Shown here: positions 27,067 through 35,289 of the stretch, in pieces
Layout: each line of letters opens with the position of its first letter
Position numbering within the stretch: the stretch's first letter is position 1
DNA from: Halalkalibacter alkaliphilus
GTDB lineage: Bacteria > Bacillota > Bacilli > Bacillales > Bacillaceae_D
Assembly (NCBI RefSeq): GCF_023555415.1
Contig: NZ_JAKRYL010000001.1
Coordinates: forward strand, 1-64,000
Direction of reading: 5' to 3'
DNA: 64,000 nt
The notes under the pieces: generated by a model
The model's database searches: none
Told to the model about the DNA's origin: nothing
Seen by the model: the letters and a program-made list of their open reading frames with translations, nothing else
Made by a program: the position numbers and the translations under genes

Positions 27067-27107
27067 ATAAGAGATCCTTTGATTATAAAGGATCTCTTAT
27101 TTCTTTT
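27067..27107 (+). terminator. terminator after the duplicated lipoprotein gene
   Basis: A perfect 14-bp stem (ATAAGAGATCCTTT and its complement) with a six-base loop is followed by TTCTTTT. Confidence 0.9.
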
Positions 27108-27247
27108 GAAGTATTGAATTGTTCCATGTTCTATGTCTTTATTAACGAGACTAAGCGATGCAAGTACGTTCATTGGTAAATTATTTATAGTTGCTTTTCT
27201 ATTGTAATTGTATTTTTCTTGATAATCACATATACATTAACTCAGAG

Positions 27248-27411
27248 TTATTTATTAAGTTCGATTGCCTCTTGTATCATCGAAATAAACAAATCTTGTT
27301 TAATATCTTCAACTTTTTTCACCCGTATATGGCGCATTTGTTTACCTGTTCCTTGGAGTACACCCTCCTTGTCAGAAAGGCTGAACCTCGATAAAACCCT
27401 AGGTTCACATG
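27248..27411 (-). pseudogene. frameshifted C-terminal fragment of a DUF1801 protein
   Basis: On the minus strand the frame ending at 27248 reads TGKQMRHIRVKKVEDIKQDL and then FISMIQEAIELNK, the C-terminus of YdhG/DUF1801 (frataxin-like, formerly CyaY-like) proteins. About 45 bp upstream the matching VNLGFYRG segment is in another frame, one base having been lost near 27385. The first two thirds of the gene are absent. Nothing else supportable lies between 27108 and 27500 apart from the hairpin repeat. Confidence 0.6.
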
Positions 27412-27433
27412 TTTTTTAGCAGTGGCTAAATAG

Positions 27434-27472
27434 CTGTCCCAAAAGGTCAAAAACAAACTTTGAGACACCCCC
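27434..27472. repeat. intergenic hairpin repeat, AAAGGT/ACCTTT family, copy 2 (degenerate)
   Basis: Aligned with the reverse complement of 21398-21440 it shares the core AAAGGTCAAAAACA and the end TTTGAGACA followed by C-rich sequence. The left arm has changed, so pairing is weaker than in copy 1. Confidence 0.6.
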
Positions 27473-27500
27473 TTCGTTTTGTTCAAGAAGAATGACGTTA

Positions 27501-27761
27501 TTAGAATAAAAAATACATAAGTGCCAGTATTGTTCCAATCGATATTAAGGATTTAATCCATATGATTTTTTTACTTATACCTGCTTTTTCTTCAAGGTAA
27601 TTTAGATAAATCATCGTTATAACAAATCCAAAAAATGGAGTAAGATACCCTGTCCCACCAACAGCTTCAAAATACTTTAATATTCCTAATACAATTAAAA
27701 TGGGACCCAAAGTTCCAATAACCAAATTTACATAGAGAATGAGTTTATCATTTTTCTCCAA
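27501..27761 (-). CDS. small three-helix membrane protein, unknown function
   Basis: About 86 residues, nearly all in three hydrophobic segments (residues 8-26, 37-54 and 66-85 from the chosen start), with basic residues between the second and third helices. TTG at 27761 has GGAGG eight bases upstream; the in-frame ATG at 27776 has none. I do not recognise the family. It heads a run of small minus-strand envelope genes (27501-30100). Confidence 0.55.
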   Translation of the reverse strand: MEKNDKLILYVNLVIGTLGPILIVLGILKYFEAVGGTGYLTPFFGFVITMIYLNYLEEKAGISKKIIWIKSLISIGTILALMYFLF

Positions 27762-27889
27762 AATCTCTCCCTCCATTTCAATAAGTTACTCCCTACCAGT
27801 CTACTATTTATAACCAATTATGGTATAAAGGTAAACTCAACTTCAATCTTCCTGCTTCTTTCCAACTAACGTTAATTGAAGATTGTTAA

Positions 27890-28309
27890 TTAGTTTCCTG
27901 ACACAGCGTGAAACGATACTTCATTGCCATTTTTAAAACTTCGTATTGTTTCATACTGCTTATATTTTTTTATTTTATATACTACCTGATGCTTTAAAGT
28001 TGCATCAGAATGATTTTCTGTTTCTTCTTCAATATAATGAATGTTTAATATTTTACCGTCTGAATCCACACTAAAATCAGTAAAATGAATAGCATTTTCA
28101 CCCTGGATCACGTTTTTTCCATTTAACATCACATATATCACCCTGTCCCGATCGAAATAAAGATGTGCACCATTTGTGTCCTCTACACTTTCAAAAAAAG
28201 TACGAACATCATTATTCGTAGTAGCAATTTCAATTTCAGCGAAAGTCAATTCCGAACTACATCCAGCTAATAATAGAATAAATATGAAAAATGACATTAC
28301 TTTTTTCAT
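27890..28309 (-). CDS. small lipoprotein, unknown function
   Basis: 139 residues. Signal peptide with a clear lipobox (FILLLAGCSS, Cys17), then a mixed alpha/beta domain of about 115 residues without a family I recognise. GAGGAGAG precedes the ATG. Neighbouring genes on the same strand also encode short secreted or membrane proteins, which suggests an envelope-associated cluster. Confidence 0.72.
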   Translation of the reverse strand: MKKVMSFFIFILLLAGCSSELTFAEIEIATTNNDVRTFFESVEDTNGAHLYFDRDRVIYVMLNGKNVIQGENAIHFTDFSVDSDGKILNIHYIEEETENHSDATLKHQVVYKIKKYKQYETIRSFKNGNEVSFHAVSGN

Positions 28310-28359
28310 TATAAACCACTCTCCTCCATAGTATTGAAGTAAACTTTACTTCAATAACA

Positions 28360-28392
28360 GAAAGGCGATAACCTCTATTCAGCTATCACCCA
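28360..28392 (-). terminator. terminator after the four-helix membrane gene (shared hairpin family)
   Basis: Read on the minus strand, GGTGATA and TATCGCC pair and are followed by TTTCTG. The surrounding context (ACAGAAA-GCG, CCTCTATT) recurs at 29496-29525 and 30160-30198. Confidence 0.55.
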
Positions 28393-28815
28393 TCAGTTTA
28401 GTATCTTTTTTTCAAAACGCCCAACAACATATCCAATTAAGCATGTGAAGTAAAGAAAAAAAACACTAAAAATACCTACACTTACGGATGGAAGTACATC
28501 AAAGAAATAGCTAATAGCTCCGTATATTGGTATGGTAAATATGAAATTCGCTGGATAGAAAACAGGTGCCAAAAACAGAAAGTAACCAGTTAAATATATA
28601 AATAAGCCTACACCCCAATATTTAGTGATGAATACGGCAAAATCAACGTATTTTTGCTTTCCCATATATGCACTGTAAATGAACATAATAATAACAAACA
28701 GAATTGAAGAAATTGCACCTATTAAAGTAGGTTCACTTTTCATTACATGAATATCAAAACTAACCCAACCAAAAATGGAACTAACTAATAAAATAAAAAT
28801 TACGTGTTTATGCAT
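28393..28815 (-). CDS. small four-helix membrane protein, unknown function
   Basis: 140 residues with four hydrophobic segments (about 4-20, 30-50, 67-88 and 105-131) and short loops. No signature residues. GGGAGGAG precedes the ATG. A terminator-like hairpin (28360-28392) follows the stop and is related in sequence to two others in this cluster. Confidence 0.7.
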   Translation of the reverse strand: MHKHVIFILLVSSIFGWVSFDIHVMKSEPTLIGAISSILFVIIMFIYSAYMGKQKYVDFAVFITKYWGVGLFIYLTGYFLFLAPVFYPANFIFTIPIYGAISYFFDVLPSVSVGIFSVFFLYFTCLIGYVVGRFEKKILN

Positions 28816-28900
28816 AACTCCTCCCAGTTTACTTTATATTAAGAAGTAAATAAATATTTTAATTGAACTATTCTGCTCGTTATTCAATAACTATGAAACT

Positions 28901-29416
28901 TTATTCTAATTCCTTGAAAAAACCTTCGAACTCAAGAGTGTCCTGTTGTCGAAAGCCAAAGTTTTTGTATTCGATCATTAGGTGACTTATGTTATTTTCA
29001 TAGTTTGCTTCGTGTAGTTCCACCCGAAAGACGAGCAGGAAGTTATCGTCTACTTTATAGTTTTCTACTGGTAGGTATTCATTGAAATACCCTTCTTCAA
29101 TTACGCTTTCCTCGTTTATCACTCCAGTCACACCCATTTCATCTATCATCGAAGTAACCGATATTTGTATATCGTCTTCATTTAGCTCCGTTCCATCGTG
29201 CTTTATTAATGTTACGTTGTTTAAAGTCGGCTTTCCAAAACCATCCCAATGCAAACCGTAGCCCAAATAAAACGGAAGTCTTTCTTTTACAATTGGAGCA
29301 TCCATAGCGATATAAGAGGTAGACCCGATAACAAATTCTCCTTTTGATAAAACATAGTTAAATGTACTAACGATTAATAATAGCGCAGCTCCCAGTATAA
29401 TAAACCATTTTTTCAA
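28901..29416 (-). CDS. membrane-anchored extracytoplasmic protein, unknown function
   Basis: About 171 residues: one N-terminal membrane anchor or uncleaved signal (LKKWFIILGAALLLIVSTFN) and an extracellular beta-rich part rich in Glu and Asp. The start is a TTG at 29416 with an ideal GAGGAGGTG site; an in-frame ATG 39 bases upstream (29455) lacks one. I do not recognise the family. Confidence 0.68.
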   Translation of the reverse strand: MKKWFIILGAALLLIVSTFNYVLSKGEFVIGSTSYIAMDAPIVKERLPFYLGYGLHWDGFGKPTLNNVTLIKHDGTELNEDDIQISVTSMIDEMGVTGVINEESVIEEGYFNEYLPVENYKVDDNFLLVFRVELHEANYENNISHLMIEYKNFGFRQQDTLEFEGFFKELE

Positions 29417-29495
29417 CGAAGCACCTCCTCTATAAATGTTAACACTTAATCCCAAGCTAGCTTTAAGAAACCTGTTCGTTCGTAAATAACTTTAC

Positions 29496-29525
29496 AGGAA
29501 AAGCGCCAATCCTTTCTAGGATCAC
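29496..29525 (-). terminator. terminator after the SurA-N-like lipoprotein gene (shared hairpin family)
   Basis: On the minus strand, GCGGTGATCC and GGATTGGCGC form a stem with loop TAGAAA, followed by TTTTCC. Sequence and setting resemble the hairpins at 28360-28392 and 30160-30198. Confidence 0.65.
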
Positions 29526-29566
29526 CGCACCCAAAGTTTACGTGTAATATTTTCAAATTCTAGCTT

Positions 29567-30100
29567 TTATTTTATTACCAACTTCCCTTCTTTTTTGTAA
29601 GTATCAAACAATTCATCTATATGTTCATCAATTTTTTGAGCCCATAAATCCACCTCTTCTTCGGTTGGTCCCCCCAATTTTTCATCAATATATTTCTCTA
29701 CGTAAGCTTGCTTTGTTAAGGTAATTCCTTCCCATATTTCATAGTATTCTTCTGGTGACACTCCTAATAACGCTGCTTGTTGTTCATAAAAACTTTTGTC
29801 ATCTAAATATTCGTACCTTTCTGGTGGTTTCGAACCAGGAAACAATTCTTGTTTTATTTCATCAATCTCATCTTCTGAAACAGTAATTCCTCTAGCTTGA
29901 GATTCCTGAATAACAATCTCTTGTTTTAAGTACCAATTAATTATTTTTTCTTCTTCTTTTTCTAAAGAATATTGCCAAAGAACGTCTTCTACCGTAACCT
30001 CTGCTCCCTCTAGGACCGCTATTATATCTTCTTTTTCATATTTGGGACCCGTACATCCTACCAATAAGAGTGTACATATCAAAAATAATTTCAATTTCAC
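29567..30100 (-). CDS. SurA-N-like chaperone lipoprotein without a rotamase domain
   Basis: About 177 residues. The signal peptide ends in LLLVGCTG (lipobox Cys). The mature part has a short beta strand (AVLEGAEVTVEDVLW) and then helices with EIVIQESQARGITVSEDEI, the arrangement of the N-terminal chaperone domain of SurA and PrsA, but no peptidyl-prolyl isomerase domain follows. It may hold or guide secreted proteins. GTG at 30100 follows AAAGGAGAC; an earlier in-frame ATG at 30133 has no site. Confidence 0.75.
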   Translation of the reverse strand: MKLKLFLICTLLLVGCTGPKYEKEDIIAVLEGAEVTVEDVLWQYSLEKEEEKIINWYLKQEIVIQESQARGITVSEDEIDEIKQELFPGSKPPERYEYLDDKSFYEQQAALLGVSPEEYYEIWEGITLTKQAYVEKYIDEKLGGPTEEEVDLWAQKIDEHIDELFDTYKKEGKLVIK

Positions 30101-30159
30101 TATGATGTCTCCTTTCAAAACATTATGAAGCAATCCTGTATCGTTAGTACAATAACTTC

Positions 30160-30198
30160 AACAGAAAAAGCGCTAACCCTCTATTGGATTAACGCTAC
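30160..30198 (-). terminator. orphan terminator-like hairpin of the shared family
   Basis: On the minus strand AGCGTTAATCC and GGTTAGCGCT form a stem followed by TTTTTC. No gene ends immediately upstream of it; the tandem repeat array lies there, so a gene may have been lost or the repeats may be transcribed from dus. Confidence 0.6.
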
Positions 30199-30286
30199 CC
30201 GTTACTTGAAGATCCTGTATCTCAACAAGAATAATTCATATTGGTTTGTATGAAGTACTTTTTCGTACGATTTTTAATTTGCTTGG

Positions 30287-30700
30287 GTCTTCATCGGCTT
30301 TATGAAGACTTTTTCCCCTGCTTTTTTGTCTGGTTAGGTCTTCATCAGCTTTACGAAGACTTTTTCCCCTGCTTTTCCAGGCTGTTTACGTCTTCATCGG
30401 CTTACGAAGACCTTTTCCATGATCTTCCAAGATGTTTAAGTCTTCATCAGCTTTACGAAGACTTTTTCCCCTGCTTTTCCAAGCTGTTTACGTCTTCATC
30501 GGCTTACGAAGACCTTTTCCATGATCTTCCAAGATGTTTACGTCTTCATCAGCTTTACTAAGGCTTTTTCCCCTGCTTTTCCAGGCTGTTTACGTCTTCA
30601 TCAGCTTACGAAGACCTTTTCCATAATTCCCCAATCCACTTACGTCTTCATCAGCTTTACGAAGACTTTTTCCCCTGCTTTTCTGGGCTGATTTGGTATT
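30287..30700. repeat. eight-unit tandem repeat of alternating 52/50-bp palindromic units
   Basis: Units start at 30287, 30338, 30390, 30440, 30492, 30542, 30594 and 30644, with spacings of 51, 52, 50, 52, 50, 52 and 50. Two unit types alternate: type A (GTCTTCATCAGCTTTACGAA then GACTTTTTCCCCTGC) and type B (GTCTTCATCGGCTTACGAAG then ACCTTTTCCATGATC), so the true period is about 102 bp. Each unit begins with an imperfect palindrome, GTCTTC...GAAGAC. A plus-strand frame (30241-30561) stays open only because 102 is divisible by three, and I do not regard it as a gene. The array lies just downstream of dus. Confidence 0.9.
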
Positions 30701-30742
30701 TTGACGGTCTACAATTGGCTAAATTAAGTCCTCTTAAAGTGA

Positions 30743-31714
30743 TTAACCATCAAGATTCTTTGATTCAAAGTTATTGAGCAATTCACGCACTTCATCTGTT
30801 GACTCTGTGTTCATTAATTGATTTCTTAATTCACTCGCCCCTCGAAATCCTTTGACATATATCTTAAAAAAGCGATGAAGAGCCTTAAACGGACGTAGCT
30901 CTAATTCTGAATATTTATCAAGGAGATCTAGATGCAATCGTAAAAGATCGAGTAATTCCTTACTGCTATGATCTTTCGGCTCTTTTTCAAAGGCAAATGG
31001 ATTATGGAAAATACCACGGCCAATCATAACCCCATCAACACCATATTGGTGGGCGAGCTTCAAGCCAGTTTGACGATCAGGAATATCCCCATTGATTGTC
31101 AAAAGTGTATCTGGTGCCACTTGGTCACGAAGTTTCTTAATCTCCGGGATTAGCTCCCAATGAGCATCCACTTTGCTCATTTCCTTCCTTGTCCGCAGAT
31201 GAATAGAAAGATTAACAATATCTTGTTTCAATATGTGTGTCAGCCAGTCCTGCCATTCTTCTACATCCGTGTAACCAAGCCTTGTCTTTACACTTACGGG
31301 CAATCCACCTGCTTTTGCTGCTTGGATTAAATCTGCTGCAACTTCTGGGCGATTGATAAGGCCACTTCCCTTCCCATGCTGTGCCACATTAGGTACAGGA
31401 CAGCCCATATTGATATCCAAACCTCTAAACCCAAGTTTCGCCATACCAATACTCATTTGCCGAAAGTACTCAGGCTTATCCCCCCATATATGGGCTACAA
31501 TTGGTTGTTCATCCTCAGTAAAAGCCAAACGTCCGCGCACACTTTGCTTTCCCTCTGGATGACAATAACTATCACTGTTTGCAAACTCTGTAAAAAACAC
31601 ATCAGGTCTGGCTGCCTCGCTTACTACATGGCGAAAAACAACATCCGTCACATCTTCCATTGGTGCCAGTATAAAAAAAGGTCGTGGTAATTCACGCCAA
31701 AAATTATCTATCAT
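30743..31714 (-). CDS. dus: tRNA-dihydrouridine synthase
   Basis: FMN-dependent TIM-barrel enzyme that reduces uridines in tRNA D-loops. It shows the N-terminal [12 protein letters not shown], the catalytic Cys loop [20 protein letters not shown] (Cys at about residue 105), SVKTRLGY, the phosphate-binding NGDIPD and [15 protein letters not shown]. Its C-terminus is short, as in a minority Dus group of Bacilli distinct from the DusB-like main enzyme. The start is uncertain: ATG at 31714 gives the conserved MIDNFW, but TTG at 31720 is better spaced from AGAGG, and the frame is open to 31726. Confidence 0.92.
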   Translation of the reverse strand: MIDNFWRELPRPFFILAPMEDVTDVVFRHVVSEAARPDVFFTEFANSDSYCHPEGKQSVRGRLAFTEDEQPIVAHIWGDKPEYFRQMSIGMAKLGFRGLDINMGCPVPNVAQHGKGSGLINRPEVAADLIQAAKAGGLPVSVKTRLGYTDVEEWQDWLTHILKQDIVNLSIHLRTRKEMSKVDAHWELIPEIKKLRDQVAPDTLLTINGDIPDRQTGLKLAHQYGVDGVMIGRGIFHNPFAFEKEPKDHSSKELLDLLRLHLDLLDKYSELELRPFKALHRFFKIYVKGFRGASELRNQLMNTESTDEVRELLNNFESKNLDG

Positions 31715-31726
31715 CTTCAAATTCAA

Positions 31727-32387
31727 ATCCTCTCGCTATGGGATACCAGTCCAAACCCTTATCCCAAAATTAAAAGCAAAATGTCCCTGCTTCTTTTACA
31801 CTTATACCATGCTTAAGCACTTTTTATCAAACTGATAGGACAACCAAAATACTCTTCTACTAAAATCCACTCATCAACCAGCATTCCACTGTTCGAGTAA
31901 AAATAAAGCTATGCTCAAAAAGACTGAAAAGAAAATTGGAAGAACACTGGATTGACAAGGGGGCAACAGGAAAAAGCCCCCGAAATCGCAAATATATTAT
32001 TGGGCGATTTCAGGGGCGGACTTGCAATAATGTTTACTTTTAACTAGAAGAGTATTATTCGTTAGATATCCATTTGTCCATATAGTCCTAACTACTCCCT
32101 TTCATCTTCCACATCATAAGTTTCCCTCAAAAGATCAAGGGTTTGACTGAGTAATGTTTTAACACTATAATATTAAGCTGTTAAACATTCGGCTAATGGG
32201 TATTTATATTAAATGAATATATAGAAAGGTAGGTGAAATTATCTTAGACGACTATTATAGGTGTATACGGATTAGAAAGAGAGCAAGTGGCCCTTCAGTT
32301 CCGTAATCTTTTCCTCCAGATATCAAGGATAGACAATGGAAGATTAAAATAACGTTCTCGCTTCGTTATACTTTATGGAGGAAAAGA
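31727..32387. other. gene-free stretch with one long hairpin
   Basis: No supportable gene in about 660 bases. The only clear structure is an inverted repeat at 31976-32017. The last 150 bases hold the promoter region of the BCCT gene, where I see no known riboswitch. Confidence 0.5.
31976..32017. terminator. isolated terminator-like hairpin
   Basis: GCCCCCGAAATCGC and GCGATTTCAGGGGC pair with one mismatch around a 14-base loop. A T-run follows on the minus strand (GGGGGCTTTTT), yet no minus-strand gene ends nearby, so it may be the relic of a lost gene. Confidence 0.65.
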
Positions 32388-33956
32388 ATGAATACAATAA
32401 AGAATTTGAAAACGGACTGGACTACAGTTGCTGTTAGTGGAGGGTTTTTACTCCTCTTTGTCATTTTTGCGCTAATTGACATTAATATGGTTGAAGGCTG
32501 GGTAACTGAATCCTTCAATTGGTCGGTAACATTTTTTGGTGCTTATTGGCAATTATTATTACTAGGAAATTTTGTGATCGGAATGATTTTAGCTTTTTCC
32601 AGATATGGAAATGTGAAATTAGGAAAAATGGAGAAACCTGAGAATAGTTATTTTCGTTGGATTTCTATGATTCTATGTACGCTTCTAGCTAGTGGTGGTG
32701 TATTTTGGGCTGCATCAGAGCCAATCTATCATTTTGTTACAACTCCACCTTTGTTTGCGAATGATGGGATGACACCGCAAGAGGCAATCATACCGGCTTT
32801 ATCCCAAAGTTTTGTCCACTGGGGCTTCCTAGCTTGGGCATGTTTAGGTACTTTAACATCAATTGTCCTCATGTATGCACATTATCATAAAGGATATCCA
32901 CTTAAACCACGTGCAATTTTATACCCAATTTTCGGAGAAAAGATATTTAATAAAAGTTTCATTGGTTCAACTGCCGATACCGTTTCAATTATTGCAGTTG
33001 CTGCAGGTACAATGGGACCTATCGGATTTTTAGGTCTGCAAATTGGATACGGTCTTCATTTTTTATTTGATATTCCAAATACTTTGGCTACGAATATTAT
33101 CATTGTTGGAGCACTAATCCTTATTGCTGCTATATCTGTAGCAAGTGGTGTTGACAAAGGTATTCAATTTTTAAGTCGTTTAAATGTTATATTTGTTGTA
33201 ATATTAACAGCAATCATCCTCATGATTGGCCCAACAATGTTTTTAATAGATTCTTTTATTAGTGCTCAAGCTTTTCAATTACAGCATTTTTTCCAAATGA
33301 ATCTATATCGCACAGATCACGCTTGGCTTGGTTATTGGACTATATTTTTCTGGGGTTGGTTCCTAGGATATGCACCAATGATGGCTATTTTTATTAGTAA
33401 AATATCGCGTGGTCGGACGATCAGAGAGCTTATTATTGCAGTATCTATTATTGCTCCATTAGTTAGTAATTTTTGGTTTGCAGTTGTTGGTGGTACTGGA
33501 TTATCTCAAGAACTAAATAATCCTGGTTCCATTTCAAGCCCATTAGGTGATGGCGGAATGCCTGCGACCGTAATGGCAATTATGGACCAACTACCACTGG
33601 GATTATGGTTGGCTATTGGGTTCTTAATTGTTAGTATTGTGTTTGTATCGACTACTGTTGACTCCATTTCATATACAGTAGCAGTAACCTTACAAGGTAC
33701 AGATCATCCACAAAAATGGATGAGAGTCTTTTGGGTCGTTTTGTTTGGTATATTATCTGTAGTACTACTAACAATTGGCGAAGGAAGTATACAAGCATTA
33801 CAAAACTTTATTGTTGTAACGGCAGTACCTGTATCTATATTGCTACTTCCACCACTTTGGAGTGCACCAAAAATTGCAAAGCAAATGGCTTTAGAACAAA
33901 GGATAGCACCTTCTATTGAATATACAAAAGAAGTAAAAGTAAAAGTAGCAAAATAA
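32388..33956 (+). CDS. BCCT-family transporter (betaine/carnitine/choline type)
   Basis: 522 residues and 12 membrane helices. The family signatures are present: GVFWAASEPIYHF in helix 3 and IFFWGWFLGYAPMMAIFISK followed by ISRGRTIRE around helix 8. Members import trimethylammonium or sulfonium compounds using sodium or proton gradients, or exchange them. The segment that in betaine carriers reads WWxxWxPFVG is here WGWFLGYAPMMA, so the substrate may not be glycine betaine. TGGAGG precedes the ATG. Monocistronic with a strong terminator. Confidence 0.9.
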   Translation: MNTIKNLKTDWTTVAVSGGFLLLFVIFALIDINMVEGWVTESFNWSVTFFGAYWQLLLLGNFVIGMILAFSRYGNVKLGKMEKPENSYFRWISMILCTLLASGGVFWAASEPIYHFVTTPPLFANDGMTPQEAIIPALSQSFVHWGFLAWACLGTLTSIVLMYAHYHKGYPLKPRAILYPIFGEKIFNKSFIGSTADTVSIIAVAAGTMGPIGFLGLQIGYGLHFLFDIPNTLATNIIIVGALILIAAISVASGVDKGIQFLSRLNVIFVVILTAIILMIGPTMFLIDSFISAQAFQLQHFFQMNLYRTDHAWLGYWTIFFWGWFLGYAPMMAIFISKISRGRTIRELIIAVSIIAPLVSNFWFAVVGGTGLSQELNNPGSISSPLGDGGMPATVMAIMDQLPLGLWLAIGFLIVSIVFVSTTVDSISYTVAVTLQGTDHPQKWMRVFWVVLFGILSVVLLTIGEGSIQALQNFIVVTAVPVSILLLPPLWSAPKIAKQMALEQRIAPSIEYTKEVKVKVAK

Positions 33957-34000
33957 TAACATTGTTAATAAATAAATTTAAAAACACCCCCTAATTTATG

Positions 34001-34043
34001 AGGCCACTGAAAAAGGTACGGTTTTGACCTTTTTCAGTGGCCT
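34001..34043. terminator. terminator hairpin of the AAAGGT/ACCTTT repeat family, copy 3
   Basis: A perfect 17-bp stem from AGGCCACTGAAAAAGGT to ACCTTTTTCAGTGGCCT with loop ACGGTTTTG. It ends both the BCCT transcript and the converging oxidoreductase fragment. A sister copy with GGCACTGAAAAAGG arms lies at 63247-63282. Confidence 0.85.
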
Positions 34044-34048
34044 ATTTC

Positions 34049-34441
34049 CTATAACCCGATTATTTCTGCCACGAGTTGGTGGGAGTAGAGTCGGGCGTTG
34101 TGGTCAAAGACCATTGTACTCACCATTATCTCATCTGCTTTCGTCTCATTTAAGAAGGATTGCAGCTTTTTCTTTACATTGATAGGACTTCCGATGATCG
34201 CGGAGCTTAATTGTTTTTCTAAGACTGCCTTTTCATATGGGCTCATGAGCTCATCCAAATTCTTTACTGGTGGTTGTAACTGTGATGGTGTGTTCCTCAT
34301 CATGTTTAGGAAGCTTTGTTTGATGGAAGTGGCAAGCAATTCTGCTTTCTCATCCGTATCTGCCGCGATGACGTTTACTGCTACCATTGCGTAAGGCTCT
34401 TTATAATCCTCTGACGGAAGGAAGTTCTCGTATTCTTGTCA
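34049..34441 (-). pseudogene. C-terminal fragment of a luciferase-like (LLM) flavin oxidoreductase
   Basis: The frame reads NFLPSEDYKEPYAMVAVNVI, then AADTDEKAELLATSIKQSFL and ends with IMVSTMVFDHNARLYSHQLV, the last third of LLM-class flavin-dependent monooxygenases (about 330 residues). Upstream the frame stops at 34441 with no start codon. The rest of the gene is missing and is replaced by the palindrome-rich region belonging to the degenerate endonuclease locus. The ATG at 34387 is internal to the domain and not a real start. Confidence 0.72.
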
Positions 34442-34459
34442 ATAATCGAGTAATTAGTG

Positions 34460-34605
34460 ATAGAATAAGCGGAATTTTTTCGGTTAGATGCAGAATAAAG
34501 CTCGTTCCGAGGTATATAGGCGGAGGTTTTCCGATTATACAAACAAAAATTACCCATTTCCAGATTTTTCCGAGTCAATAGGCGGAATATCTCCGTCTAT
34601 TTAAG
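34460..34605. repeat. three REP-like GCGGA...TCCG palindromes in a row
   Basis: The three motifs are AAGCGGAATTTTTTCGGTTA (near 34466), TAGGCGGAGGTTTTCCGATTA-like (near 34518) and TAGGCGGAATATCTCCGTCTA-like (near 34580). Their consensus is TA-GCGGA-N4-6-TCCG-TA. The third is the counterpart of the palindrome at 20-60 beside the intact endonuclease gene. Confidence 0.55.
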
Positions 34606-34800
34606 TAATCTTCAATGCTAATTACTATTTAAAAGAAGCTTCTACTTTTATTTACCAGGTGGGTTCTTAACCTAATCCCCCAGCCATCGGCCATTCACTT
34701 GCTGAACAATTTGTTGGCATCGACGAGCTTCTCTTTAACTTGGTCATAAGAAAAGCGTATCACGGTCCATGTTTGTACCCATCTTGTAAGCGCCGCAATT
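34545..34800 (-). pseudogene. deleted second copy of the endonuclease gene and its 3-prime flank
   Basis: The stretch aligns with 1-137, then 352-437, then about 676-713 of the window, so it contains the downstream flank and three pieces of the gene at 110-772. The first internal deletion joins two direct copies of ATCCCCCAGCC that are present in the intact gene at 131-141 and 341-351, leaving one copy, as expected for slippage or recombination between short repeats. The second deletion joins at a shared CAT. The product is nonfunctional. Confidence 0.85.
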
Positions 34801-34808
34801 CAAAAAGC

Positions 34809-34843
34809 GTGGCACTCACCCAAACTCATATGGTGTGTGCCAC
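34809..34843. repeat. GTGGCAC inverted repeat
   Basis: GTGGCACTCACC and GGTGTGTGCCAC pair with one mismatch around an 11-base loop, immediately after the end of the endonuclease remnant. Similar GGTG..GCCAC palindromes are common intergenic elements in Bacillus. Confidence 0.6.
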
Positions 34844-34891
34844 TATAGGTATTATTTTGATGGTATAAACCAGTACCCATTATCTAGGTAA

Positions 34892-35086
34892 TTATTCTAT
34901 TCCTGTTCTTGTATTCTTTCTTGGATAATTGGAATTACTATCGAGATTATAATCGGCCTTTAAATAGCAAAACTGGCATTTACAAATTTTCTTCTTTTCC
35001 TTACTCTTTTGGTCTATTTTATATACGTGTGGGACATCTAGAACATTTAAGCCTTCTTTTACGTGTCTAGGACAAACCGATACCAT
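34892..35086 (-). CDS. small CxxH/CxxC zinc-binding-like protein
   Basis: About 64 residues with CPRH near the N-terminus and CKCQFC about 35 residues later. This spacing recalls the short CxxH/CxxC proteins of Bacillus and suggests one bound zinc. ATG at 35086 has AAGGAGAGG nine bases upstream, while the in-frame ATG at 35125 has no site. It lies 166 bp downstream of tatA on the same strand. Function unknown. Confidence 0.6.
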   Translation of the reverse strand: MVSVCPRHVKEGLNVLDVPHVYKIDQKSKEKKKICKCQFCYLKADYNLDSNSNYPRKNTRTGIE

Positions 35087-35289
35087 TGGAATAATCCTCT
35101 CCTTTTTAACTTGAAGATGCCTCAAAGTGAGAAATTATCTTTTCTCATTTTTCCGGTGATTTTAGTTAATAGAATTGTAAAATTATATATTGAATATGTA
35201 AGTTTCCTAGTAGATCCTTAAACTTTTTCTAAAAGTAGAAAGATGTAAGCATGTATAGGTTCTCCAACTCACATCTTTCAATCATTAAA

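Noticed and set aside
30241-30561. 106-codon plus-strand frame with repeated LHQLYEDFFPCF-like peptides
   Set aside because: It is open because the 102-bp repeat period is a multiple of three. It has no convincing ribosome site and covers only part of the repeat array.
30287-30700. CRISPR array
   Set aside because: The segments between the palindromes are themselves repeated (types A and B), there are no unique spacers, and no cas genes are near.
32188-32387. Riboswitch before the BCCT transporter
   Set aside because: No recognisable conserved core or expression platform could be identified.
34381-34578. 65-codon minus-strand frame upstream of the LLM fragment
   Set aside because: It consists of the REP-like palindromes and remnant flank, with no domain and no start signal.
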